From positions 331,737,039 through 331,801,038 of the forward strand of contig NC_133328.1 in assembly GCF_042186555.1 (NCBI RefSeq): DNA of 64,000 bases, read 5' to 3'. Each line of letters opens with the position of its first letter. Positions within the stretch are counted from its first letter, which is position 1. The notes beneath the pieces were generated by a model. The model saw only the letters and a list, made by a program, of their open reading frames with translations, was not told the DNA's origin and did not search any database. A program made the position numbers and the translations under genes. This DNA comes from Aquarana catesbeiana. Its lineage: Eukaryota; Chordata; Amphibia; Anura; Ranidae. Of the stretch, positions 45,038-56,314 are shown piece by piece.

Positions 45038-47306
45038 TGTAAAGTGTAAAATCTGCGCTGCCGCTAATTTTAAAATAAATTGATATGTGAAAACAGGTGA
45101 TTAATCCGTTAATACTTGATGTGACAAAAAGTCAAAAAAATGTATAACTTATAAGTCAAGGTGCTGCAACTTTAAAAAGGCCTGAACACTCAGCCCATAA
45201 ATAGTGGAAAAACAAAATAAAATTGCGCAACCACATAAAATAAAAGTGAAAATGATACAATAACAAAATAACTGTGAATAGGTTCAAGTCCATATGATAT
45301 CCGTAGATATTTTTTGTTGTATAACATTCAAGATGTGGCTTGAACTTCAATTCGATATTTGTGATAAGGGAGGCTGCTTACCAGATATGGTGGATCTCAA
45401 ATTATAGAGATCAAACTCGCTCAGCAATGAGGCATTCCACCTGAAAATAATCCTCCTATGGCTCCTCCAGAGCCGGTATCCTTTCCAATACAACGGGCTG
45501 TTATTCCCATGTAATATTCCAACAAATCTTTCTGTACAGTCTTCCACTTAGGGGTATTTTTACCAGGTAAAAAGAAGAAAATGCTTCATGGTGCAGTACC
45601 TCCATTTAAAAGATGTATTACAAGCTTTAAAAAAACACTGTTATCCAAAGGCAATGAAAAGATTTCAAACCAGTCGCGGCTCAAGCCAGCCAGCTGGTGC
45701 GTGGTGACGTAAAAGACTGGTGCTCTACTCAACGCGTTTCCCCATACAAGGCATCGACTGGGAACAGAGGCTAGGTCTATGCATCACACACCACGCTATA
45801 AATACACATGCTGCAGGAGGGACACCGGAAATGTCTTTACAATCTAGTCTCGTATGGTGTCATCTCTATCGGTGGATTCAATATGTGTTTTATACATTTA
45901 AAAAACATAATATCCTTTCATGCAAATCTAAACCATATACTTTAGCTTGTTATTAATACAGTTCATTAGAAATTAGTGTATTAAAACATTTCTATACTAT
46001 AAATATTGCATTAATACATTTCATCATACATTTAATCATTTGTTCATATTTTCCATATTTCATATCTATTGTGAAAATGGGGCATTACCTCCTGGATTGT
46101 ACTGGTGACAATTACATTTTACATTTAAATCAAAAATATATATTAATAATGAATTAAAAAAAAAATTGATGATAAAACTCTTTTGATGGAGAATTGTCAT
46201 ATGTATGCACTCGTATTTATTATATGGCCATATCTTTTAACACAGAGGAAGCCAGATTTTTGGAGCATGTCGTGGGGATGTTCTGGCCTCCTCTGTGTTA
46301 AAAGATATGGCCATATAATAATACGGGTGCATACATATGACAATTCTCCATCGAAAGAGTTTTATTATCAATTTTATTTTTAATTAATTATTAATATTTA
46401 TTTTTTATTTCAATTTAAAATGTAATTGTCACCAATACAATCAGGGAGGTAATGCCCCGTTTTCACAATAGATATGAAATGCGGAAAATATGAACTGATG
46501 ATTAAATGTATGATGAGATTTATTAATGCAATATTTATAGTATAGCAATGTTTTTATACACTAATTGCTAATGAATTGTATTAATAACAAGCTAAATTAT
46601 ACGGTTTAGATTTGTATGAAAGGGTATTATGTTTTTTAAATGTATAAAACACATATTGAATCCACCAATAGAGATGACACCATATGGGACTAGATTGTAA
46701 AGACATTTCCCTCCTGCAGCATGTGTATTTAGAGTGTGGTGTGTGACGCATAGACCTAGCCTCCGTTCCCAGTCAATGCCTTGTACGGGGAAATGCGTCG
46801 GATGGAGCACCAGTCTTTGACATCACCACTCACAAGCTGGCTGGCTTGAGCCACCGCTGGTTTGAAATCATTTCATTGCTTTTGGATAACAGTGTATTTT
46901 TAAAACTTTTAATAAATCTTTTCAACAGAGATACTGTACCATGAAGCCTTTTCTTCTTTTTATCCGGTAAAAATACCCCTAAGTAGAAGACCGTACAGAC
47001 AGATTCATTGGAATATTACATGGGAACAACAGCCCACTGTATTGGAAAGGATACCAGCTCTGGAGGAGCAATAGGAGGAATTAGGGAGAATGCTTCATTG
47101 CTGAGAGAGTTTGATCTCTATAATTTGAGACCCACCATATCTGGTAAGCAACTTCCCTTATCCCAAATATCGAATTGAAGTTCAAACCACATCTTGAGTG
47201 TACAATAGGAATATCTACCAAAACACCATATGGACTCACAGTAATAATTGTATAATTTTTACTTTTATTGCATGTGGTTTGAGCAATTTTATTTTATTTT
47301 TCCATT
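45038..47306. mobile_element. 2.3-kb palindromic element with 15-bp TSD
   Basis: Direct repeats ATTGCCAATTTCTAG (45023-45037 and 47307-47321) flank a nearly complete inverted repeat. The arms of about 1.05 kb (from about 45196 and to about 47300) meet near 46262, where TTTTAACACAGAGGAAGCC faces its complement. Shared arm landmarks are GTATGGTGTCATCTCTAT, CTGCAGGAGGGA and AAACGCGT-like sequence. The first about 160 bp at the left have no partner at the right. No reverse transcriptase, transposase or long frame. The long duplication suggests retroposition rather than cut-and-paste. Confidence 0.7.
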
Positions 47307-47378
47307 ATTGCCAATTTCTAGCCTTTTGCAAATGTCTGATTATCCACAGTAAAAATACAAGTTTTAGGTTTTGTTTAA

Positions 47379-48339
47379 CCGCTTGCTGACTGCCCGCCGT
47401 CATTTGATGGAGGCAGTATGGCTCCTCTGTGTAAGTCACCGTAGCTGTACAGCGGGCACTTTAAGGGGTATAGGGGGCGCGCACCTGTCGCGCCACTGAG
47501 GAGCCGCGCACCCGTCGCGTCACTGAGGAGCCGATGCATGTGCCTGTCAGCCGTGATGTCCGCCAGGCACCCGCGATCGCTCCTGACAGAGCAGGAATGG
47601 GGATCTGTGTGTGTAAGCACACAAACCCACATTCTGTCAGGGGCGAGGAGACAGATCATGTGTTCCTAGTACATAGGAACAGCAATTGGTCTCCTCTCCC
47701 AGTCAGTCCCATTCGCCCACAGTTAGAAAACACAACGAGGGAACAAATTTAACCCCTTGATCGCCCCCTAGTGTTAACCCTTTCCCTGCCAGTGACATTA
47801 ATACAGCAATCAGTGGCTATGTTTAGCTCTGATCGCTGTATAAATGTCAAAGTTCCCAAAAAAGTATCAAAAGTGTCCGCCGCAATGTTGCAGTCCTGAT
47901 AAAAATTGCAGATCGCTGCCATTACTAGTAAAAAAAATAATAATAATAAAAATGCCAAAAATCAATAACCTATTTTGTAGACACTATAACTTTTGCGCAA
48001 ACCAATCAATATAGGCTTATTGCGATTTTTTTTTAACCAAAAATATGTAGAAGAATACATATTGGCCTAAACTGAACCTTTTTTTTTAAATTGGGATATT
48101 TATTATAGCAAAAAGTAAAAAATTATGTGTTTTTTTCAAAATTTACGCTTTTTTGTTTTTAGCACAAAAAATAAAAACCACAGAGATGATCAAATACCAC
48201 CAAAAGAAAGCTCTATTTGTGGGAAAAAAGGACACCAATTTTTTTTGGGTACAACATCGCACGACAGCGCAATGCACAGTGCCGTATTGCAAAAAATGGC
48301 CTGGTCGGGAAGGGGGCAAATCCTTCCGGGCTGAAGTGG
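47379..48339. mobile_element. TTAA-flanked repeat, copy 3 (961 bp, most complete)
   Basis: TTAA at 47375-47378 and 48340-48343. The left end CCGCTTGCTGACTGCCC and inverted right end CCACTTCAGCCCGGAAGG. It contains the family landmarks listed for copy 1, plus a GC-rich 5' third with CACCGTAGCTGTACAG. Short frames at 47375-47752 and 48125-48425 fall inside it and are not regarded as genes. Confidence 0.75.
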
Positions 48340-48343
48340 TTAA

Positions 48344-49144
48344 ACATTACTACAGTCCTCAGATTTTAGGTTTAAAACAGCCTCCTATGGTTTTTACCCA
48401 AATACTTCTTCCCAGGACTGTATAAAAAAGTTGATTAAGCCTAATCCAGTAGCGTTCTTTTTGTTCTTTTGGGCAACCCTACCAGACATGTATAAGTGTA
48501 CTGGTTTCACTGCATTGCCAAAAACAATGGGGGAAGCTATCCCCCTGTACATATTTAACTATCCTTTGCGGTACCATGTGCAAATGTAGCATTCATATGT
48601 AGATGGCCTCCAGCACTGTGAAAATGATACACCAGTGGCCTTTGTGTCCAAAAATTGGGTCCAGTCAATTGGTTCATGTTGTTCATTGAAATGCCTATTT
48701 CATTGCCAACATGTGGGATAGGGGCTGGGCATTGATTTTCTAGGAATGGCAAGTAGATGATATAAATCAAACTTTTCTTTTGAGGATTGTGAAATGCTTA
48801 AGTGGAGTGAATGTTTTGAGGGAAAGGGAGTTAAGAGTTATAGAAGATTTTTTTTCAAGGTTTAAATTTTAAGATTTCATTGGGAGTAATAAAAAAAGTC
48901 ATAAATCCATCTTTAGCCACTTTCTATCCAAGATCAGTATCTATGGGGTTCATCTAGTCTTGGGAAAAGGAAGGATTGCGCACTACGATGATTATAGTGG
49001 CTAGGAAATACAGGATATTAATATTTTAGAATATTTTACATTTTACCATATTTTTAGAGAAAGCTTCAATATGGGGTTATCAATATGTTTGCATTGCAAT
49101 AGGAGTGCCCATATAAGGGTATCGGTTGCAATATATGCTCTTTC
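48344..49144. other. Unassigned spacer before Harbinger element
   Basis: No gene or repeat recognised. Confidence 0.4.
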
Positions 49145-49710
49145 TAATGCCCCGTACACACGGTCGGACTTTGTTCGGACATTCCAACAACAAAATCCTA
49201 GGATTTTTTCCGACGGATGTTGGCACAAACTTGTTTTGCGTACACACGGTCGCACAAAGTTGTTGGAATTTCCGATCGCCAAGAACACGGTGACGTCAAG
49301 CACGTACGACGAGACTAGAAAAGGCCGGTTCAGAACCAAGCGCGGCACCCTTTGGGCTCCTTTTGCTAATCTCATGTTAGTAAAAGTTTGGTGAGAGACG
49401 ATTTGCGCTTTTTCAGACTCGTGGCTTTCAGATCGTTTTCTGCCGTTCAGTTTGTGCTTGTGGGTTTGTATCTGCTCTTCAGTGCGTGCAAGCAAGTTCC
49501 GCGTGACTTTAATTAGTCATTGTATTCTTGTTCGTTCGTTACTGTTTTTCAGGTCGCTCTTCACAGGCCTTGCTGTTCTTCAGTGCGTTCTGTTACTTCG
49601 TTCTGAGCAGCCGACCGTTTTCTAGCCATGTTGCATATGCGTACTCCTCGTAGAGTTCGTGCTGTGCGGGGCTTGGTGTTGGGGTCCTGACCTTGACACA
49701 AGTCCAGTCC

Positions 49711-51730
49711 ATGAACAGGGTGGGGAGGAGTTCATGGACCAAGAATTGGCTGCTTCAGCGTGACCAGTTCTCTCATATGCCTTTTCTCCGTGAGATCCGT
49801 GAGAATAATCCTGATCATTTCAGGAACTTTCTCAGGATGACAGACCCCGTATTTCACTGTCTGTTGGCTATGTTGACCCCTTATATAAGCAGGCAGGATA
49901 CCTGCATGAGGCAAGCCATCACTCCGGAGCAGAGGCTCGTCGCTACCCTGCGGTACTTGGCGACAGGGAGAAGCCTGCAGGACCTCAAGTTCGCAACAGG
50001 CATCTCCCCCCAGGCTCTGGGTATCATCATCCCAGAGACCTGTTCTGCCATCATCCAGGTCCTACAGAAGGAGTATATGAAGGTAAGATTTTTATCCTTT
50101 AATGTCACATTTTATTGTATTGAATGTTTGCTAATATATTGTATTTCTTTCCTCATTCCCTAATTACCATGATTGTAATATGCTGTGAATGTCCCCTTTG
50201 TTCTCATGCATGCTGGATTTTTATGTAATTATTATTTTAGGTCCTTCATACATATTTGCCCTTCAATAACCTCCCCAGCATGGTATCTCCTGGCCTATAT
50301 TCACCTCATGTAGTCACTTAACAATGTATTTTATCAGCTCCATAGTAGTGCTTTACCCCAAACACCCCCTAAAATGTATAGAAATGTTATTTTTTCTTTA
50401 AATTCAGGCAGAGTGCCAGAGGCTTTTTTTGTGGTGTCCCCAAATAATTTTTAGTAACCCTCCCTCCCCCAACTGCTAACTCAGCTGATCCCAATTCTCT
50501 ATCTATCCTCAATCATCTATCTGCTGACTTTGCCAAACCCATACACACTATACCCATCTCTTTTGTGCTCAGATGTATGGATGAATTACCCAAAGCATGT
50601 AGTGCAAGGGCCTGCCTGTATACTTTCCAATAGTGCTGTTTAAAGTTTTTGTATTCTGTTATTATCTTGATAGGTAATAGCAGAATGTCCAAATGTCCTC
50701 AAATGTGTACAGTGTGTATTTATATCTTTGTATTATGACACTTCTTACCTGTCCAGTGGGCTGCCAATAGTGTAACTAAGGAGGGGCTGTTCCAAGTAAT
50801 ACCCATTATTTAGGCATTCATCTCTCAATGAAGTGAAGAGGGTTACCTGTCCAAGATTTCCACACACCCCATAATGTTAGAAATGGCCCATGAGAGGGGG
50901 GGAGGGGAATATGATAGGTGTACCTTATACTTTGGCGTTGTTAAATTCCCCTTACTAAATGCTATCTGGAGGTTGACTCATAATGTTTGTGCCTAATCTG
51001 CTTGCCATGTTTCTGAGCAAAAATAGTAATGTTTTATTTTTTCCCTCAACAGTTTCCTTCAACGCCACAGGAATGGCAGACTGTGGCCTCCCACTTTGCC
51101 CAGCGGTGGGACTTTCCTAACTGCGGAGGGGCAATTGATGGGAAACACGTCCACATCGTCCCACCACCCAACTCGGTGTCGTACTATTTCAACTATAAGG
51201 GGTTCAATAGTATAGTGATGTTGGCGGTGGTGTCGGCTAATTACGACTTCTTGTATGTGGACGTGGGGAAGAATGGCCGGATGTCCGATGGTGGAGTCAT
51301 CGCCCAGACGGGGTTCTACAGGCGTCTCCAGAATGGCAGCTTGGACTTGCCACCTCCAGAGGACAATGTGGAAGGACTCCCATTTGTGTTCGTTGCTGAT
51401 GAAGCGTTTGCGCTGGGGGACCACCTGATGCGGCCATTCCCGGAACAGAGGGTTTTTAATTTCCGGCTATCTATGACACCCATCCATATGGCGGAGTATA
51501 AACTGAACCATATTATACTGGCATGCTGTATTCTCCATAACTTTTTAAGGAAACATTCGGCCAACTATGCTGGCTCAGTTGGGCCTGAGGCCGGAGTGAT
51601 ACCTGAAACACTGACGGCGCTTGAAAGCGGCCGTCCTGGCTTGCCCTCCCTGAGTGCCCGTGATGTCCGGTTACGCTACCTGGAGTTCTTTGCAGGTAGG
51701 GGGGCTATCAATATGCCAGCAAATCTGTGA
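49711..51730 (+). pseudogene. HARBI1-like Harbinger transposase, 2 exons, catalytic part deleted
   Basis: Exon 1 is 49711-50082 and exon 2 is 51053-51730; the intron is GTAAGA...CAACAG, phase 0, giving about 349 residues. Exon 1 shows FRNFLRMTDPVF and RLVATLRYLATG, the helical N-terminal domain. Exon 2 shows CGGAIDGKH (first Asp), SDGGVI, FVFVADEAF (second Asp) and LNHIILACCILHNFL. Between MRPFP (about 51440) and MTPIHM (about 51473) two in-frame losses have removed the segment where the family has its third acidic residue. An upstream ATG at 49628 is out of frame. The frame is otherwise open, so the protein could be made but should be inactive. PolyA signal at 51742. Confidence 0.88.
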
Positions 51731-51869
51731 AGCCTTTTTATAATAAAAAACAAAAAGAAATTCTTTGTTTACATTTACTGCTTGTGTTTGTTTTAGCTGA
51801 CCCTAACAGAAATGTGTTGAGTGCAGAAAATGGCGTGATTGTGTAACCTTATACAAAGCACTGTTGGCT

Positions 51870-51970
51870 GTTATTTACTAAATGCAAAAACACATTTCAC
51901 TACAAGTGCACTTGCAACTGCACTGACCCTGCACTTGTAGTGCAAAGTGGATTTGCCCTTAGGAAATAAC
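51870..51970. mobile_element. Small MITE or hairpin repeat
   Basis: GTTATTTACTAAATGC at the left and its approximate inverse TTAGGAAATAAC at the right enclose two opposed ACAAGTGCA segments. It lies just after the transposase gene inside the Harbinger element and may be a later insertion. Confidence 0.5.
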
Positions 51971-52326
51971 CCCCATTTTCCCTGAAAACAGCAATTACAT
52001 CACCCCAAAAGTGTTGTAGTGTTGAGACAATAATAATACACACATTCTTGATGAACCAACTTTTTTATACCTGCACAATCACATGTGCATTTACCAAAGG
52101 TTTTTAAAACAAACCAACATGTTTGTTGTATAACAATTTTTTGGGTGGCATTATCAAAAATAGAAATGTCCATTTACGATAAAACAGGCCTGTGTAAAAC
52201 CAAGAAGAAAGACAAAAAACTTGAACTTATAAAGTTCACATTAGGTAAAACCTGAAGGCAATATCAGACATCAGTATTTAGGATCTGTGTTTGATATTGC
52301 GTTCAGATGGGGGGAAATCACCCCTG

Positions 52327-52548
52327 GAAAAGCCAAATTTGGAAGATGCACAGCAATTTACAAATGTCAACATGTGCTAGCTGCCATGACGGGGGATCAA
52401 GGGACGTGTTTTGGAGGAGCAAGCCCTTCCTCACCGCTACTTTATAATTGAGGAAGGGGTTGCACCCCCAAAACGCGTCCATTGATCTCCCGTGATGGCA
52501 GATAGCACATGTTGGCACACTGTGTGCATCCTCCAAATTTGGCTTTTC
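52327..52548. repeat. Inverted repeat with hammerhead-like cores, inside Harbinger
   Basis: Arms GAAAAGCCAAATTTGG (left) and CCAAATTTGGCTTTTC (right), about 105 bp each, meet near 52437. Each arm has TGAGGA, an A, a G-rich/C-rich hairpin, then AAAAC and ACGCGTC or ACACGTC: plus strand at about 52448-52480, minus strand at about 52433-52400. This resembles the order of the motif at 2628, but the GAAA is AAAA and stem I pairing is not evident. It lies in the 3' side of the minus-strand Myb-like gene. Confidence 0.55.
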
Positions 52549-52663
52549 AAAACATTGCAAAAAGATTTAAAAAATTGTACCACAATCAAAAAAGTGATTT
52601 TGTGGGGTTTTAAATTCGCCCCAAAACATCAATGATATTATTTCTTTTAATCACATCATTGAT

Positions 52664-53918
52664 TTATGTCTTTAGGTTCTCCAATTCCAAATTACACCCC
52701 ATGATCTCCCCGATCAGCATCTGGGCACTTTCGGATGTGAAAGGATCTCGATCACCTAAAAAGAGAGAAACCAAACAAAAACAGGTATCAAAAATCTGCC
52801 AGCATCCATCTCTTACCTGAGTCTGTGGTCGCAGACACTCACCTGTTGTGGTGGCAAGTTCAACCACATCTTCTTCCTCCTCCTGCTCTTCTTGGGATGG
52901 TGGTATTTCCCCTTCTTCCCGAGGTGGGGGGTCTCTGTTCTCCTCGGATGAGGGGTGTCCTCCGAGTCTTCTCTCCCCTATGTAAAACAAAAATGGTATA
53001 ATTAGCACACAGTGATTTGATGGCAGAACTATAAATAGGAAACATTGCTTGGAAGTGGGGTACAATTGTCTATTTTAGCAGAGTTCCAAGATGTCGCTTT
53101 TTTATTGTCCTTTGCCAACCTGAAATACTTTACCTGTTTAAAACAAGCTGCACAGATGGAGACCCCCCTATAGTATACACTGGAGCACCTGTGTGCCCCC
53201 CTAATAAAAATTGTGTTCTTGTGTCCCACACTAGTGCTCCAGTGTCCAGTTGTGAAAACAGCTGCTGAGTGTCCTCTCCTTACACAGAATCTAGTTTGCA
53301 TTTCATTCTAGTAACAAACCCATCTACACAACTAAATATTTTTCATCCAAGTAGGCCTTAAAAAATGTGGGCAAATGCATATGGCAGAAACAATGTTGTT
53401 TTAGAGGGTAAAAAATTTTTTTGTAGACAAACGAATAATGGGCCCATGAACATTAAAGTTGACAGTTTAAACTGTACAATTAAGATAAGCACATGGAGCA
53501 GCACGAACGTAATAAAGACAAAAATAATAGGAACACAGCCCAACTACTTACTTTTTTGCAGCACTATCCGGATCTTTCGGTACTGCTCGGGCTCTCTTAT
53601 TTTTAGGTCCGACCACCGTTTCCTGAGCTGATCTTTCGATCGTCGTACCCCGAAGTTTCTGTGCAGACTTTTGATCACTTTAGCAATGATTTTGGCCTTT
53701 CTGATGTTGGGGTGGGGGTAAGGTCCATACTTGCCGTCATAGTTGGCCTTCTTCATGATGTCCACCATCTCCAACATCTCCCCAAAGGACATATTTGTCG
53801 CCTTAAATTGTCTCCTTCTGGATCGGGACGTTTCCGGATCCGGGCTTTCCTCCTCCTCCTCCTCGTTGCTAGAATTAGCACGCACCTGCTCTAACTCCGC
53901 CATGTGCTCTTCACCCAC
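52664..53918 (-). CDS. Myb/SANT-like Harbinger accessory protein, 3 exons
   Basis: Minus strand: exon 1 is 53918-53552, exon 2 is 52977-52843 and exon 3 is 52755-52664. Introns are GTAAGT...ACATAG and GTGAGT...TTTTAG, and all phases join in frame, giving about 197 residues. The N-terminus is acidic (SSNEEEEEESPD), followed by a Myb/SANT-like trihelix region with FGEMLEMVDIM, KAKIIAKVIKSL, and RSKDQLRKRWSDLKIRE. Then comes an acidic linker (EEQEEEEDVVEL), and the C-terminal helix SAQMLIGEIMGCNLELENL. In Harbinger elements this protein binds subterminal DNA and the transposase. The frame is intact, and it is divergent from the MADF gene. The start may instead be the second Met at 53903. Confidence 0.85.
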
Positions 53919-54079
53919 TGCGCAGAACGAAAAGGGGCGGGGAATAGACTAGAAAGAACGTCAGGGGCGGGCGGAGTTACACGCATGCGCAGTGTGTATA
54001 AAGCGTAACGCGCGTGCGTAGTACGTACGATCTGTGAGCGGAGGAAGGAGCATTGGACGCTCCGATCGTAAGAACGAAG
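53919..54079. promoter_or_regulatory. Divergent promoter region between Myb-like and MADF genes
   Basis: About 160 bp of GC-rich sequence separate the two genes. ACGCATGCGCAG at 53981-53992 resembles an NRF-1 site (palindromic GCATGC core), with TGTATAAAG at 53995-54003 as a TATA-like box for the plus strand and several GGGGCGGG/GGGCGG motifs (about 53933 and 53965) suited to Sp1-type factors. A non-coding first exon of the plus-strand gene ends at the splice donor GAAG|GTAAGA (54079/54080). Confidence 0.5.
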
Positions 54080-54193
54080 GTAAGAGACAAACTTGTGCCT
54101 ATACTGCTTCTATATTGAGGCCTATATTGTAACAAGATTAGGAGAGTTTTATCTGACATTAGGCTTTGTCTTGTGTTGTGTCTTGCAGTGAAC

Positions 54194-55270
54194 ATGGATA
54201 TGCTACTGAAAGACAATGACTTCATGTCAGTATTCCTAGATATGTTAAGGGAGCTGCCATGTCTGTGAGAGATTAACCACCCCCATTACAAGAACCAAGC
54301 AAAGAGGAAGGCAGCACTGGGGCAATTGTGTGAAATTGTGAAGCAGGTGATCCCCACGGCAGACATCACATATTTGAAGATCTTAATTGGTGGCCTGAGG
54401 AGCACTTATCTAAGGGAGCGCAAGAAAGTCCTGGATTCGCAGAGATCCGAAGCAGCAGATGACATCTATGTCCCCAGGATGTTGTACTACGACAGGCTGC
54501 ATTTTCTGGCAGGCCAGACTGAACTCAGGCCATCCTTCTCCAGTCTTCCTTCCACGCTTCCTTCCCCCCCGGCTGAGGCTTCTGACGCCCAACCTGGGCC
54601 TTCCAGGCAACAACATGTGGAGGAGCCCAGATTGAGCCAGGTATAGCATTCCTCTAAATATTTCTGCTTTTCCAATCAATGATGTTACCTAGATGTTAGT
54701 TTGGAGTACTAATTTAGGATTGTGATTGAGGAAGCAAAAACTAAAACCATGTCCCTTTTTCATACACAGGGAAGTCTCAGCCAGGAGGTGGCCGGGCCGA
54801 GCCGGCTGGCTGATCTGCAGGTCCCTCCACTCCCCCTGGAAAGAGAAAGTGGCAGGAGGAGGAGTGCCCTAGAGGAGGCTACCAGAGGACTCTTTTGGAG
54901 GGCTACAGAGGTCCTGGGAGCACCACACACCGTGGAGGAGGACATTGCTGCCACCATTGCCTATAAAATGCAGAGGATGGAGGAGGGCCAACAAGCCATG
55001 TGTGAGTCGCTCATATTGGAGGCTCTTAACAAAGGTATGAGGGGCCTAATTACAGCTCAGACACACCTTTGCGATGTTCCTCCTCCTCCTCCTGCAGGTC
55101 CTCCTCCTCCTCCTGCAGGTCCTCCTCCTCCTCCTGCAGGTCCTCCTCCTCCTTTTCATCCAGGTCCTCCCAGTCCTCCTCCTCCTCCAGGTCCTACTCC
55201 TCATCCTGCCACATCTCCAACAGCACAGCCACAGCCCGGAAGGAAGCGTGGAAGGAAGACCAGAAAGTGA
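54194..55270 (+). pseudogene. MADF-domain protein of Harbinger element, one premature stop
   Basis: A 5' UTR intron (54080-54188, GTAAGA...TTGCAG) precedes coding exon 54194-54640, then an intron (GTATAG...ACACAG) and exon 54770-55270; phase 0, 315 codons. Residues 8-110 match the MADF order: DNDFMSVFLDMLRELPCL, NHPHYKNQAKRKAALGQL, GGLRSTYLRERKKV, DDIYVPRMLYYDRLHFL. At 54266 a TGA replaces the conserved Trp codon after CL. The second exon has a helical EEDIAATIAYKMQRMEEG segment, a proline-rich stretch and a basic GRKRGRKTRK end that could be a nuclear signal. MADF domains are Myb/SANT-related DNA binders. AATAAA at 55523. The single stop suggests recent loss or readthrough from an internal ATG at 54326. 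Confidence 0.8.
55077..55150 (+). repeat. 18-bp tandem repeat coding PPPPAG units
   Basis: CCTCCTCCTCCTGCAGGT repeats about four times in frame within the MADF gene, coding a proline-rich linker. The period is a multiple of three, so copy-number change keeps the frame. Confidence 0.8.
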
Positions 55271-56314
55271 GGACCCTGGATCCAGTCTGGTCGGCCAAAA
55301 AATGCAGCCTCTTGTGGTACCACAACCTGGGGACACAGATGTCATCTGCTGCTTTCCAGATCTCTGCTACTTCGGGACCAGACTGCCCTCCCTTACATAT
55401 GGACTCCTCAGGCCACCAATTTTGATGTTCAAGAATTGATGTCTGCCGTGCGGGTCCCAGGCTTCGCTAATTTCTCCTGTTGATCCAGTGTTGCCTTCCT
55501 CTTTGTTTGGTTCTGATCCCTTAATAAAGGATTTTTGTTTTGAATTATACTCTCCTATGTGTTTTACTTCAAAAAGGACAGTTTGTTTGTGAGGATTCAG
55601 GTACATTTCAAATATACAATGTGAAATAAACAAGGGACACCAACACCAAACAATCTCCTTGAGATTAAATAATACAAGATATCAATGGTGTTGGGGTAAC
55701 TTGACACACAAAACACACACAAAGATATTCTGGAGTAAAAATAAAAATAACATTGAACAAAGATCAGCCTTGTAAAAAATACAAACATTAAATCTAAAAA
55801 AAAAAAGGCTTAAAATCCCCCAAAAAAAAATAAAAAAAAAAAAACATTCTGTCAGATGTGACAACTAATAACAATATATTCAGGGAATCCCAATAAAAAA
55901 ACAAAAATAAAACTTTGTGAGAAGTGTGTGTGAATATGAGCAGCAAAACTACTAAATTCTTGTCACATTATAAAGAAGAAGAGAGTGTGCTGTATTAAAC
56001 CATTTTTTACATTGCAGCGTGACGAAAGTGCAGTATCCATTGCGAACGCTAAGTTTACCAGAACGAGCTGTTCCGTGCCGGAATTTCTTCTGAGCATGCG
56101 TGGCACTTTGTGCATCAGAACAGGCCACACAGGGTCGGAAATGATGCAATCGGATTTTGTTGTCGGAAAATTTTATCTCCTGCTCTCCAACTTTGTGTGT
56201 CCGAAAATCCGAGGGAAAATGTCCGATGGAGCCCACACACGGTTGGAATTTCCGACAACACGCTCCGATCGGACATTTTTCATCGGAAAATCCGACCGTG
56301 TGTACGTGGCATAA

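Larger units (their letters stand above)
49148..56311. mobile_element. PIF/Harbinger transposon, 7164 bp, three genes
   Basis: TAA target duplications (49145-49147 and 56312-56314) flank terminal repeats: TGCCCCGTACACACGGTCGG at the left and, inverted, TGCCACGTACACACGGTCGG at the right. Further CGGACATT and TTCCGA blocks follow in both subterminal regions. It carries a HARBI1-like transposase (+), a Myb/SANT-like gene (-) and a MADF-domain gene (+), each with introns. In characterised Harbinger elements, transposase and Myb-like protein are both needed; the Myb-like protein helps bring transposase to the nucleus and the ends. Later insertions (51870-51970 and 52327-52548) sit between the genes. 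Confidence 0.92.

Noticed and set aside
45700..45780. Hammerhead core next to GGGAAACGCGTT in the 45-47 kb palindrome
   Set aside because: GAAACGCGT is present on the minus strand, but the CTGANGA part is not, and stem I does not pair well.
49043..49495. 150-residue minus-strand frame
   Set aside because: It spans the left terminal repeat of the Harbinger element and its flank, so it cannot be a single old gene.
54760..55345. Minus-strand and alternative-frame proteins rich in Ser, Leu or Arg over the MADF gene 3' part
   Set aside because: They are shadows of the CCTCCT/GCAGGT tandem repeat, which is open in all frames.
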